64,000 bases of DNA from assembly GCF_019703515.2 (NCBI RefSeq), contig NC_059372.1, positions 27,429,431 to 27,493,430 on the forward strand, given 5' to 3'. Numbering within the stretch: the first letter of the stretch is position 1; each line of letters opens with the position of its first letter. Source of the stretch: Myxocyprinus asiaticus. Its lineage: Eukaryota; Chordata; Actinopteri; Cypriniformes; Catostomidae. The translations under genes were made by a program, and so were the position numbers. Of this stretch, positions 45,467-57,099 are shown piece after piece. The notes under the pieces are model-generated. The model was not told the DNA's origin, ran no database searches, and saw only the letters and a list, made by a program, of their open reading frames with translations.

Positions 45467-46504
45467 TATATAGGAAAACAAGCCAAAACAAAAACAAATA
45501 ATTATTATTATTTTTTTTTTTTTTGCAGTGTATAATGGGGCGAAGACTACCCTCTCTCACCTTTTTGTTCACTTCAATCCATCTTTAACTCACAAAAAAA
45601 CAAACTCTTTCTTATTAATAAAGCTGCGTTTTGCCAATTTTCTTCACGATAAGAAATGCACAGTGACATATATTATGATTCAATAAGTTGCCATCGCATA
45701 ATAATCTAGCTGCATTAAGCGCGCGCACTTGAGGGACGAGCATCCCCGCAACAGAGTGTACCTCAGCCGGGTGCAGTTTCAGTCTCTCCCCCTTAGATCG
45801 GGACACTTCGCGCAACTCATAGAAGAGGCGCTGACCGCACAGAGAAATGCCAGTTTCCTTATTATTTTAACCTTAATAAAGCTATAACTCATTAAATAGA
45901 ACTGCATTAAAGATGTAACGCCAGGGTGTTTCCTTTAAAGACGCTCGACACGCAAGTATTGCTTAAGCTGAGCGTCAGCTCCGGCTCTGCTTATTCCACA
46001 ACAAGAGTGCTTCTGTATTTACTTATTTTGTATTTTTGCATTATAATATCCTCATACTTTGCAATCTACATCACCTGAAGCTGTTTGAAAAGTTTAGAGT
46101 GCGTCTGGACTGTGAGACGTTTTCTTCCTCTCCTCAGTCAGGCGTGAGCTGCAGTGCTGCTCTTGTGTGCAATCATTAGAGTTTCATATGATCTTGTTAC
46201 GTTAAGATCAAACGACTATTCGATAACGTCGACTAATCGTTTCAGCCCTAGTGGAGAGAGAGAGGTAGTTGTCTGTGTGTGATTTTTATATGTATTTTTT
46301 TTTTCTTTATTAGTTGTTAGGATTTTTGTTTTTGTTTTCTTTTGTATGTGTTCATGTATGACCACAAGGGTGTTTGTTGAGGTTGGGGATGGGGAGGAGG
46401 AGGGGTGGCATTTGGTGTTAAAAGTTGATTTTGTGTATTTATGTTTTGCTTTTCTGAGTTTTAATAAAAATGTTAATCATAAAAAAAAAAAATTAAAAAA
46501 AAAA

Positions 46505-47350
46505 TAGCACTACCAAAGTCCCTTTAAGGCAAGTCAGGTCACACATGTTTGTTACGCCTCCAGGCAGCCTGCGGAAAGGTATTTTTTATGGATTCATGTA
46601 AAGCTTCTAACTATTTGAATGGGGAAAGAATGGAATCTCCAAAGCGTTTGGTCAAGATTACGAGCAAACAACATATTTCAAATCGGCAATGAAATCTGAC
46701 AAAAACCGTATCATAAATTACGCTTCTTTAAAAAAAAAATTGCATACTTTTTTCAGGCTGGTCCAGCTACTGCACATGGGGTTCTTGATGTAAACGGACA
46801 ATGGCAATGTTTCTATTAAAGAGGTGATTGGCTCTATTAACTGTTAGGTGGGACTTCCATTCCTAGAGCTGCCATATTCAGCATTACAATAAGTATACCA
46901 GTGACCCGTCTCATCCTATAATCGCATCCTAAGTGCGCAATGATTTGAAGCACACGAGAATAGTAGAGTTCGACCGAAGTCCCTTTTTAAGGCAAGTCAG
47001 TACACTTAGGCGCCATCTTGGGAATGCTCCCGGCCAGCGGCATTAAAGTACAGCTCCTATCTACTTGAATGGGGAAAGACAAAAATCTCCAAAATGGTTG
47101 TTCAACATTGCGATCAAAGAACGAATTACAAATCAGCAGTAAAATCTAACAACAATGGTATCATAAATTGTGCTATTTTAGCTCAGATCAAACTAAAAAA
47201 CGCTATTTTTCAGGCTGTTCCAGTTAATGCGCATGCACGTTCTCGAGTTAACTGACATGTCATATGCAATGTCTGTATCTAAAAGGTGACTGGCTCTTTT
47301 ACGTGTAAGGCAGCTCTTCCATTTCTAGATCCGCCATATTGGGCATTCCA
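46505..47350. repeat. Diverged direct duplication, about 390-bp units
   Basis: 46505-46896 and 46972-47350 share order and wording: AAGTCCCTTT...AAGGCAAGTCAG, TTGAATGGGGAAAGA, ATCTCCAAA, CGTATCATAAATT/GGTATCATAAATT, TTTTTCAGGCTG and GTGACTGGCTCT-like phrases ending with GCCATATT. Divergence is high, so it is an old duplication or two copies of one repeat. Confidence 0.6.
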
Positions 47351-47370
47351 ATTTCTCCCATACACTCCCA

Positions 47371-48181
47371 GACGGTGTCTCACCTGCCTGTCTGAAAGTC
47401 TGCACTGACCAACTGGCCCCGATCTTCACACAGATCTTCAATAGATCACTGGAACAGTGTAAAATATCTTGCTGCTTCAAACACTCCACCATCATTCCGG
47501 TACCCAAAAAGCCCAAAATCACAGGACTTAATGACTACAGACCTGTCGCTCTCACGTCTGTGGTCATGAAGTCATTTGAGAGCCTGGTTTTGGCCTACCT
47601 GAAGGACATCACTGGACTCCTGCTTGACCCCCTTCAGTTTGCTTACTGAGCAAACAGGTCTGTGGATGATGCTGTCAGCATGGGACTGCATTATATCCTG
47701 CAACACCTCGACATACCTGGAACTTATGCAAGGATCATATTTGTGGACTTCAGTTCAGCCTTCAATACCATCATGCCTGATCTTCTCTCAACCAAACTGA
47801 CCCAGCTTTCTGTGCCAACCGCAATCTGTCAGTGGATCAACAGCTATCTGACAGATAGGCAGCAGCTAGTGAGACTGGGGAAAATCACATTTGGGACCCT
47901 CACTATTAGCACTGGTGCTCCTCAGGGATGTTCTCTCTCCACTGCTCTTCTCCCTGTACACAAATGACTGCACTGCAAAGGACCCCTCTGTCAAGCTCCT
48001 GAGGTTTGCAGACGACACCACGGTCATTGGCCTCATCTGCGACAGTGACGAGTCTGCATACAGGTGGGAGGTTGAACAGCTGGCTGTCTGGTGTGGTCAC
48101 AACAACCATGAGCTGAACACGCTCAAAACAGTGGAGATGATAGTGACTTCAGGAGAAATCCCCCCGCACTCCCCAGAGTGA
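47371..48181 (+). pseudogene. LINE reverse transcriptase fragment, broken
   Basis: In frame from [18 protein letters not shown] come [37 protein letters not shown] and DPLQFAY, then a TGA stop (47647-47649, a likely CGA-to-TGA change), then IIFVDFSSAFNTIMPDLLS and TLTISTGAPQGC. A frame change near 47930 leads to VLSPLLFSLYTNDC and KLLRFADDTTVIGLICDSDE, which has the YxDD-type box as FADD. It ends in the thumb region. Endonuclease and 3' end are absent. The motif wording is that of fish L2/CR1/Rex1-type LINEs; the clade is not settled. Confidence 0.8.
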
Positions 48182-50425
48182 GAACCTGCAGGTAGAATCA
48201 CTCTGGACCCCACACACCCTGCCCACTCCCTTTTTGAACTGTTTAACGTTAGCATTTTGCTAAGCTAAAGATGTGACACTCTAATAAGGAAATAAAAAGG
48301 ATAATATAATCCATTTTAATTAGATTAAACTGTTTTATTATCAATACTTTTAAGTGTTATATAGCTATATTTATATTCAACATTTCTCTTGACTCTATAT
48401 TGGATGAATGAATTTTTCGCTGATATAGTAGAAATGCATTCTGTGATTTCCTTCTCCATGCTTTCAATTTAGCCAACTAAGGTATCTTAGAAAGGAGAAC
48501 ACCTATGATGCCTTTAAATGCTGCCTGGGTAGGCAGCTCACTTGGTTTTGGAACAAAGCTAGAGACTAAGGTATGTTGATTTGGAAATTTTCATCATATT
48601 TAGTGTGTTATTTAATGGAAGCCATAACATACACACATAAAAAGTCTATGATGTGAATCAGGGTCTATGTTTGAAATCACATAAAGATGGCCAATAGTAA
48701 GATGGTCAAACTAAGTACAACAGCTCATCTTTTGTGCAGTATCTCACCATCACTGAATGGGACACATTCAGTGATCTGGGCTAAGATAGCCTTCACTGTG
48801 GTAGTAGTTCAGGGGTGGATGGGTGTTTGTTCTGAGGCATTCTTGAGCGGTGCGCCTCATCTGTGGATTGTGTTTGGAAATCTGAGTTTTGTTCTGCCGT
48901 AGCCTGTTTTGCATTTTCAAGTGGCTTGGCTTGCAGTCAGCTTATTGGATTTTTAATAGGGATGTTTTGTAGCGTGTGAATGATAAGCATACATGTATAC
49001 AAAACAATCAAACAAAGGGGGGGGGGGGGTGTAAGCATTTCTATTTGTTTTCTGTCCCAACATACACAGACACATGCACTTCCTCAAACAACATTAGGAT
49101 GACCACAATACCATCAGTCCTATGCTTGTTTACATGTTACCATAGCAGCATTGAAGAGGCCCAAGCCGGCTGGGGTCAAGGGGACAAGGGATTCTTGAGA
49201 AGTGATGGAAGCAGAAAGGCATGCTGGGACTGATACACTTAAAACACCCATACATTAGCATACCTGCCTGTTGCAGATAAGCGTTTGCTGGCTTAAAGGG
49301 TGTTTCTGATCACACATCCTGCTGAGCCACTGACAGGGAATTTTTGTGTTTTTGTTTCTTTGCTTCTCTGTGCCATTCACTCCTCCTCATTTTTTCATTT
49401 ATTACCGACTGATACAGAAAATACGCTCCTCTCCTCCTTGTTTTTTGCTGATCTGGTGAAATCCTGAAAATGATCATCAACTTGAGTCAAGCTAATGTAC
49501 TCATTAGTAATGCTTGCATAACTATTGCTCATACTTAGGGTTAGGGATTTAAACAAACACCTAACCCTAAATGTTAAACTTTGGCTTGTAATTCCCACAT
49601 CTTTGACATTAATGATACTTCAAATTGTGCTTCTTGTTGAGGAGAGATGTGCTTATACTTTAAGAATTCTTAATTTCAGTGTTCTTAACTCACATTAACT
49701 GAATGTTTGGTCGATCCATTGGTACATCTCTAGTAAAAATCCGTTAGCCTATGTTTTGAAGATTTGAACCGAACTATGTAACTTTTAGCCCTCTTGTGGA
49801 TGAAGCATAAATATGCAGGTTACTTGCTGAGGAACATTGTTTTGGAAATGATGTGAGTTGGACTTCGCCTCCACTCTTCTTCGCAGATTAATCTGATGGT
49901 TTGAGGAGTAACCATGGTTACAGGTGATCATTTTATCAGAGTGAATGTCACTAACGACAACAAAACTCACCCCCTTTCCTCAAAAAATCAATAAATAATG
50001 AAAGGAAGAGAAAGATGGATATCCGAAAATATGTCTTGTATGCAGGTGAGTAGCATATCTTCCACTGTTGTTTTGATTTATTGAAAACAGTTGTTTTAAA
50101 ATAAATAGCGTTACAAAAGTAAGGCAACAGTGACATTAGACATAACGATTGCTAGTCATATCAGATAAAAACGTTGGAAAGTATTATAACTTAGCTAGCA
50201 GGCAAGTAGACCAAGGTAGTAACTGGTTTAGAGATTGGCATTTTTACCACCAGCATAAAAGGTCATTTTTTTTTCCATTGTCCTTCATTCCTCGAAATGA
50301 AATTGAAAGCACTGCAGTATCACAATTCATAATAAAATGCCCCATTAGAGTGCCTAATGCTATTTAACGATCTACCGCACTAAGAGAGATACCTGGCTCA
50401 CTGTCGGTCCAATAAAATATCTTAC
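48182..50425. other. Non-coding interval in PAR6 intron 2
   Basis: No exon was recognised. A run of 12-13 Gs is at 49017-49029. A short phrase CTAACCCTAA near 49560 is a lone telomere-like repeat, not an array. Confidence 0.45.
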
Positions 50426-50636
50426 CTGTCCAGCAAGAATAATCTCTGGGTCGGTTTTAAATCCTTTAAGATCTCGGAGTTGTCGCCACCTCTGAAAAGC
50501 CAATCCGATGTTGTTTTGTGTTTTTATTACGGGCTCTGTCGCTTTCCCTTTTTGCTTGCTGACTCTTCTCGGTTCTTGTTTTCTTTATTTTGAAAACAGG
50601 TGATGCCCCAGAGGGTTGTCTTTTCGAATAATCCAT
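50426..50636 (-). pseudogene. First coding exon of an unidentified protein family, frameshifted
   Basis: From an ATG in GACCATGGAT (50636) the frame reads MDYSKRQPSGASPVFKIKK, then KRESDRARNKNTKQ and stops. A one-base shift at a T5 run (50521-50525) restores a second coherent frame, NNIGLAFQRWRQLRDLKGFK then TDPEIILAGQ, up to a CAG and a GTAAGA donor (50425-50420). The charged KRESDRARNK stretch followed by NIG-AF-RWR-L...KGFK resembles an uncharacterised multi-copy fish protein family whose function I do not know. It lies antisense within PAR6 intron 2. A one-base sequencing error is the main alternative to a pseudogene. Confidence 0.5.
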
Positions 50637-51529
50637 GGTCAATGTCACTCATTTGTTGTGGCTACAAGCTTTCAGCTTCAAACTACTACCACACATATCA
50701 CTGCACATATACATGCGCTGTAATAGCTGGATCTTCTTTTCTTTACGGACATGACGTAAACACGCACGGATGAATGACGGAAGTATGCAGTTTCCATTCC
50801 AATTTCCCTCACCAAATCCATCCCAACAGCTCTAAAATATAAATAACTATTATAGGCTTACCGTAGTGAATCGGGGTAAGGCAAAAACATGGTTTGGAAG
50901 GCGGATTGTTGGTGTATTTGCTCATTTATGAATATTTTTTCATTTCTAACAAAAAAATCTTACATAATGTAGATTTAATTTTAGTGTATCATTCATTACA
51001 CACAATTTCTATTCCTCTCATAGCTTTTTCTTTGGGAACCTCCATTTGTGTTTTATTGACACCTATGATGTCTGCAGCTTTTATTGCAGTTTCAGTTTTA
51101 GGAGGAGCTGCTTTAATAAGGGAAAGGAATTCCAGGGTCAGGGAATGTCACGCTGATACACAGGAATGTTCCGAAGCGCTGGAAAATTGTTGTTATCAGG
51201 CCTCAGGAGAAAAGGGAACTGCGATCAGCCCAGTGCCTTTCAGGTGTTGTCAGTGAAGCGGAGAGGAAAATGAGGGAGATTATAGAAAGAGAGATGATCA
51301 AGTAATGGATGGAGGAGTGGAGGTTAGGTCTACATGATTTAAAAAAAAAAAAAAAAAACATAATTAAGGATTTATTCCCCTGACATTATAATTGCGATGA
51401 ATTCAATTAGAATTTGCATTAAAATACTTTTTTTGTGTGGGGTATCTTCATGCCGTATTATTTATGTATGCTGCGCAACTAAAACAAGCTGAGAACTGCG
51501 TTTCTGAATTATTTTACTGCTATTATATA
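50637..51529. other. Upstream of the orphan exon; no other gene seen
   Basis: Contains TGACGTAA (50753 area), a possible CRE-type promoter site for the minus-strand exon. A 120-codon plus-strand frame (50894-51256) has two hydrophobic stretches but no family resemblance or splice support. Confidence 0.35.
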
Positions 51530-53112
51530 CAGGTGCATCTCAATAAATTAGAATGTCATGGAAAAGTTCATTTATTTCAGTAATTCAACTCAAATTGTGA
51601 AACTCGTGTATTAAATAAATTCAGTGCACACAGACTGAAGTAGTTTAAGTCTTTGGTTCTTTTAATTGTGATGATTTTGGCTCACATTTAACAAAAACCC
51701 ACCAATTCACTATCTCAAAAAATTAGAATACATCATAAGACCAATAAAAAAAACATTTTTAGTGAATTGTTGGCCTTCTGGAAAGTATGTTCATTTACTG
51801 TATATGTACTCAATACTTGGTAGGGGCTCCTTTTGCTTTAATTACTGCCTCAATTCGGCGTGGCATGGAGGTGATCAGTTTGTGGCACTGCCGAGGTGGT
51901 ATGGAAGCCCAGGTTTCTTTGACAGTGGCCTTCAGCTCATCTGCATTTTTTGGTCTCTTGTTTCTCATTTTCCTCTTGACAATACCCCATAGATTCTCTA
52001 TGGGGTTCAGGTCTGGTGAGTTTGCTGGCCAGTCAAGCACACCAACACCATGGTCATTTAACCAACTTTTGGTGCTTTTGGCAGTGTGGGCAGGTGCCAA
52101 ATCCTGCTGGAAAATGAAATCAGCATCTTTAAAAAGCTGGTCAGCAGAAGGAAGCATGAAGTGCTCCAAAATCTCTTGGTAAACGGGTGCAGTGACTTTG
52201 GTTTTCAAACAACACAATGGACCAACACCAGCAGATGACATTGCACCCCAAATCATCACAGACTGTGGAAACTTAACACTGGACTTAAAGCAACTTGGGC
52301 TATGAGCTTCTCCACCCTTCCTCCAGACTCTAGGACCTTGGTTTCCAAATGAAATACAAAACTTGCTCTCATCTGAAAAGAGGACTTTGGACCACTGGGC
52401 AACAGTCCAGTTCTTCTTCTCCTTAGCCCAGGTAAGACGCCTCTGACGTTGTCTGTGGTTCAGGAGTGGCTTAACAAGAGGAATACGACAACTGTAGCCA
52501 AATTCCTTGACATGTCTGTGTGTGGTGGCTCTTGATGCCTTGACCCCAGCCTCAGTCCATTCCTTGTGAAGTTCACCCAAATTCTTGAATCGATTTTGCT
52601 TGACAATCCTCATAAGGCTGCGGTTCTCTCAGTTGGTTGGCATCTTTTTCTTCCACACTTTTTCCTTCCATTCAACTTTCTGTTAACATGCTTGGATACA
52701 GCACTCTGTGAACAGCCAGCTTCTTTGGCAATGAATGTTTGTGGCTTACCCTCCTTGTGAAGGGTGTCAGTGATAGTCTTCTGGACAACTGTCAGATCAG
52801 CAGTCTTCCCCATGATTGTGTAGCCTAGTGAACCAAACTGAGAGACCATTTTGAAGGCTCAGGAAACCTTTGCAGGTGTTTTGAGTTGATTAGCTGATTG
52901 GCGTGTCACCATATTCTAATTTTTTGAGATAGTGAATTGGTGGGTTTTTGTTAAATGTGAGCCAAAATCATCACAATTAAAAGAACCAAAGACTTAAACT
53001 ACTTCAGTCTGTGTGCATTGAATTTATTTAATACACGAGTTTCACAATTTGAGTTGAATTACTGAAATAAATGAACTTTTCCACGACATTCTAATTTATT
53101 GAGATGCACCTG
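51530..53112 (-). mobile_element. Full-length Tc1-like transposon, copy 3
   Basis: 1583 bp, TA on both sides (51528-51529 and 53113-53114), same terminal repeats as the copies at 23739 and 43905 but inserted in the opposite orientation. Confidence 0.92.
51810..52849 (-). pseudogene. Tc1-like transposase with one frameshift
   Basis: On the minus strand, 52849-52610 encodes the start MVSQFGSLGYTIMGKTADL through the helix-turn-helix to KKCGRKRCQPTERTAAL and a stop. 52613-51810 encodes the rest from MRIVKQNRFKNL to KAKGAPTKY with a complete DD34E triad. The break is a 2-base loss near 52640 relative to the intact copy. It keeps codons that are deleted in the other two copies, so it is useful for inferring the family ancestor. 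Confidence 0.9.
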
Positions 53113-54313
53113 TACATCAGTACATCAAGACTAGTTGCCTAAACTGTCAAGTTCACATTGGCACTCTTAGCTGCATGAATAACAAAACTGCTATTCAGAT
53201 TTTAGAATAATTATAAACAGAACGTTTATACGTCTGTGATTGGTTACAATGCTCAACCGCTGCAAAAACAGACTTAAATGGAATGCTGTAATTTACACTT
53301 TTTACTATTATTAAATAAAGGGATGGGCTAGTTCACCCAAAAATTCTGTCTTCATTTGCTCACCATCATGTCTTTCCAAACCCGTATGACTTTCTTTCTT
53401 CTGTAGAACACAAGAGATTTTAGGTTGAATGTTAGCCTCAGTCACCATTCACTTTCATTGCATCTTTTTGCCATGCTTTTTTTCTGCATTTTGTGTTAAA
53501 AGAAAGAAAGTCATACGGGTTTGGAAACGTTAGCTGCGTCACACTGTGTGGATTGTGGTCAGACTCGGATCTACTCTGCTGGTTAGATTAGACTGGACAA
53601 CAGGAATGAAGTGGTCAGTGAACATGTTCGACGAGGTGCAACAAGAAACCAGACAAGGAAAGAGGCAAAGAAAAACATGGGAGGGCAAGAACGTATTATT
53701 ATTATTTTTCTGTTGTTGGGGAAAAACAGTAGGGATGTGCACGAGTAATCAATTAATCTCATACTCGTTCTGCACCAGCTAGTCAACTATTAAAAACACT
53801 ACTTGAATATCGCAAATTGACTTTCCCTTGTACATTTGACTGAATCATAATGCTGAATAATACTTCTTATTGTACTTTCCCACTGAACTTCTGTGATAAA
53901 ACAAAATATAAATTTCACGTACGCTTCACACTTGTTATTTTTAATGTACATTTTAATTTACGAGTAATTGCTTACTCATATGGAATTTCTGGGCCGATAC
54001 GGATAATTAACAGGTCATTATGGCCGATACCGATTATTTAAAAAATATATTTTAAGCTTTAATTTGTAATCTTTTAACATGGAACTGCTAGCTAATTAAT
54101 TAAAAGCTACTCGTTTGAAAAACAGGTGTCATTTTAAAGTTTGGAAACGCTTAACTGTTGCTATTTAAGGAATAATGAACTTCTATGTAGTAATCCATTA
54201 AACCAAAAATGAGGCAGTTAACAACATGTAACGAAAATTAAACAGCAAAACTCGCAAAACAAGCCTCTAGTCTCTATACATGTTGTAATATTTATGCTAG
54301 CGCTGGTTTGTTC
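53113..54313. other. Non-coding interval with a MITE
   Basis: A palindromic MITE copy occupies about 53325-53530 (AGTTCACCCAAAAATTCTGTC, ACCCGTATGACTTTCTTTC, and the inverse GAAAGAAAGTCATACGGG). The rest shows no gene. Confidence 0.5.
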
Positions 54314-55492
54314 ACTCACCAGCCACTTTATTAGGTACACCTGTACATCTTATTCATGCGATTTATCTAATCAGCCAATCGTGTGGCAGCAGTGCAGTGT
54401 ATAAAATCATGCAGATATGGGTCAGGCGCTTCAATTAATGTTCACATCAACCATCAGAATGGGGGAAAAAAATGTGATCTCAGTGATTTAGACCGTGGTT
54501 TGATTGTTAGTGCCAGACTGGCTGGTTTGAGTATTTCTGTAACTGCTGATCTCTTGGAATTTTCATACACAACAGTCTCTAGAGTGTAAAGAGAATGGTG
54601 CGAAAAATAAAAAACGTCCAGCGAGCATCAGTTCTGTGGGCGAAATGCCTTGTGAATGACAGAGGAGAATGGCCAGACTGGTCCAAGCTGACAGGATGGT
54701 GACAGTAACCCAGATAAACACACGTTACAACAGTGCTATGCAGAAAAGCATTTCTGAACACACAACACGTCGAACATTGAGGCAGATGGGCTACAGAAGC
54801 AGAAGACCCCTCCGGGTACCACATCTGTCAGCCTGGAACAGGAAACTGAGGATGCAGAGGGCACAGGCTTATCAAAACTGGACAGTAGACGATTGGAAAA
54901 ACATCGCCTGGTCTGACAAATCTGGATTTCTGCTGAGGTACACAAATGGTAGGCCCACTGCAGCCTCAGTTATCTGTTCTTGGCTGACAGAAGTGGAACC
55001 CAACATGGTCTTCTGCTGCTGTAGCCCATCCTTCTCAAGGTTCCACATGTTGTGCATTCTGAGATGCTATTCTGCTCACAACAATTGTACAGAGTGGTTA
55101 TCTGAGTTATTGTAGCCTTTCTGTCAGCTTAAACCAGTCTGGCCATTCTCCGTTGACCTCTATCATCAACAAGGCATTTTTGTCCACAGAACTGCCCCTC
55201 ACTGGTTGTTTTTGGCACCATTCTGAGTAAACTCTAGAGACTGTTGCACGTGAAAATGCCAGGAGATCAGCAGTTCCAGAAATACTCAAACCAGCCCATC
55301 TGGCACCAACAATCATGCCACGGTCGAAATTACTGAGATCACATTTTTTTCCTATTCTGATGGTTGATGTGAACCATCCTGACCCATATCTGCTTGGTTT
55401 TATACATTACACTGCTGCCACACAATTGGCTGATTAGATAATCGCACAAATAAGAAGGTGTACAGGTGTACCTAATAAAGTGGCCGGTGAGT
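54314..55492. mobile_element. Fold-back Tc1-like element
   Basis: Ends are ACTCACCAGCCACTTTATTA and its inverse TAATAAAGTGGCCGGTGAGT (first base trimmed). The first ~385 bp and the last ~385 bp are inverse copies of one another, both derived from the transposase 5' end, leaving a plus-strand transposase part in the middle. Two head-to-head 5' ends replace the normal 5'-3' layout. It is a stem-loop-forming, non-autonomous derivative. Confidence 0.75.
54450..55010 (+). pseudogene. Tc1 transposase N-terminal to first catalytic Asp
   Basis: Frames give CDLSDLDRGLIVSARLAGLS and ISVTADLLEFSYTTVSRV (helix-turn-helix), then, past stops and frame changes, TTRRTLRQMGYRSRRPLRVP and NWTVDDWKNIAWSDKSGFLL, where SDKSGF is the first catalytic aspartate region. 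The second Asp and the Glu are missing, replaced by the inverted copy of the N-terminal segment (55107-55316 on the minus strand: AGLSISGTADLLAFSRATVS). Confidence 0.7.
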
Positions 55493-56657
55493 ATACAGTA
55501 TGTGAGTGTGGACACACGTCTCATTCAAAGACACTTATTAAAGCGCTCGTCTGTGGCAGTTTCATTGTAGAACTTATGAAATGTGATTGCAATCGCAGTG
55601 TAAATAGGTAAAACCATCATTCACATGATGAGTTATAACTTTTTAGAAAAGTCTTAACTCATAAAATACAACAAGCACATCGGTTTCAGTCACAAACTAG
55701 CGTTTTTAGCCATCAAGTCACTCTGTGAGGATTACTTCAAGTTTTATGCACCATGTTACATTGTGTCCAGCCTTGTTTTAATTGTGATTGTTTGCTATAA
55801 GTAAGAATATGCTATTTTTCATATTCTGTTTGTTTCATGAAATAATAAGTGACAATGATTGCCCCAATAACATACAAACATGTTTCTGCCATGTTTTCCT
55901 CATGAAACACAAACAATATATGGGAAATGGCATGTTATTACTTATAGCAGATGATCTCGTTTAAAACCAGCTCCAAAATAACGTAAACGGTTGAAATAAT
56001 CCTCACAGAGTGACACGAGGTTGCAACACCAGTCTGGCTCTAACTGACACCGCCAATATATCATGCATCCCTAAAAATTACTCAATAATGCCCATCCTTA
56101 GAAAACAATTGTGCAAGACCTGGTCACAGGTTAGTCCTGTTTTAGATAAAAGAGAAAGTCATTCAAAAAGACAGTGTTTCCAATTCATTCCTTGTTTATT
56201 GTGATCTTTGTAGACTTGTGCTTTTACATTTTAGGAGAGTGATTCATAGAACATATGAAATAGATCCCAACACACAAGAGAAATGGCTTGGCTCTTTATT
56301 ACCTTTGTCATAAGTTTTAAATGCTAATGACAGTGACTTTAGTGTGCTTTAGTGCTTTATGATTCAGTGATGCATAATTTACCTCAGAGCAGTAAAACAC
56401 CTTCAAAACTGAACCCTGAACATGTGACCTTTACCTGTCTGTAATGTGTTCTCCTGCAAATGCTTTTCAATAATGAAATGTATTAATAATTGATTTGACT
56501 TTGTTTCCAGCCGAACTGGTAAAACCTGTGCACCCTAACTCCCAGAAGTTGTGTATAGCCAAACAATCAAATCAGAGTTTGATATTTTAACAAGTGCTTG
56601 CCATTTTTCTTTGCAGTATGCTTCAGACTCTCAGTAGTCTGTGGCTGGTATGTGAGT
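55493..56657. other. Non-coding interval
   Basis: No gene was recognised. At 56617-56647 a 31-bp stretch sits between a good acceptor (CCATTTTTCTTTGCAG) and donor (GTATGTGAG); it could be a small exon on the plus strand but there is no protein evidence. Confidence 0.35.
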
Positions 56658-56665
56658 GTGCTGTC

Positions 56666-57061
56666 TAGGGCTGGGCGATAGGATGATGTAATCGGATATC
56701 AACGATATCTGACAAATAACCCGATGCCGTTTGCAACACTCATTGACAGACGATGATCGACAATAGATTTTTACACAGCGTGTTGAAAGTAAAAGTTGTT
56801 CCGTGTAATGTGTCCCTGAGGACGAGATCCACGCAACCCATTTGTCATTTAATAATGTCTCTTTTAAAACCCTTTCTGTTGCTTACAGTCAGTAGTTGAT
56901 CAAAAACAACAAAAAAGGAACATTTAATTCTAATCATGCCTAGGACAGATGAGATAAAGCCGTTCGAGTCTCTCTCGTTAACATGCGCTCATTTACAGAC
57001 ACTCTTTACAGAATTGCCATCTTTCTTAACCCTGTAAAGCCTGACATATTCAAATTTTTTT

Positions 57062-57099
<38 letters not shown>

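Larger units (their letters stand above)
43218..46250. mobile_element. Non-autonomous hAT element D, containing a Tc1
   Basis: It starts TAGGGCTGCAATTAACGATT and ends AATCGTTTCAGCCCTA, with a perfect 8-bp TSD GTGGAGAG (43210-43217 and 46251-46258). Net of the Tc1 insertion it is about 1.47 kb and encodes no transposase. Confidence 0.82.
42944..46500 (+). mobile_element. LINE-type 3' end with poly(A), interrupted
   Basis: The outer flanks carry a near-perfect 15-bp TSD, AAAATAGCGCTACCA (42929-42943) and AAAATAGCACTACCA (46501-46515). The insert ends with GAGTTTTAATAAAAATG and an A-rich tail, as L1-type LINEs do. About 508 bp is LINE; the rest is a hAT element (43218-46250) nested inside. The clade is inferred only from the 3' end. 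Confidence 0.6.

Noticed and set aside
50894..51256. 120-codon plus-strand frame with hydrophobic segments
   Set aside because: No signal, family motif or splice evidence; it starts in AT-rich DNA and the C-terminal part is Cys-rich by chance.
51787..52182. Long plus-strand frame in Tc1 copy 3
   Set aside because: It is the antisense of the minus-strand transposase; the same antisense frames occur at 24657-24938 and 44812-45036.
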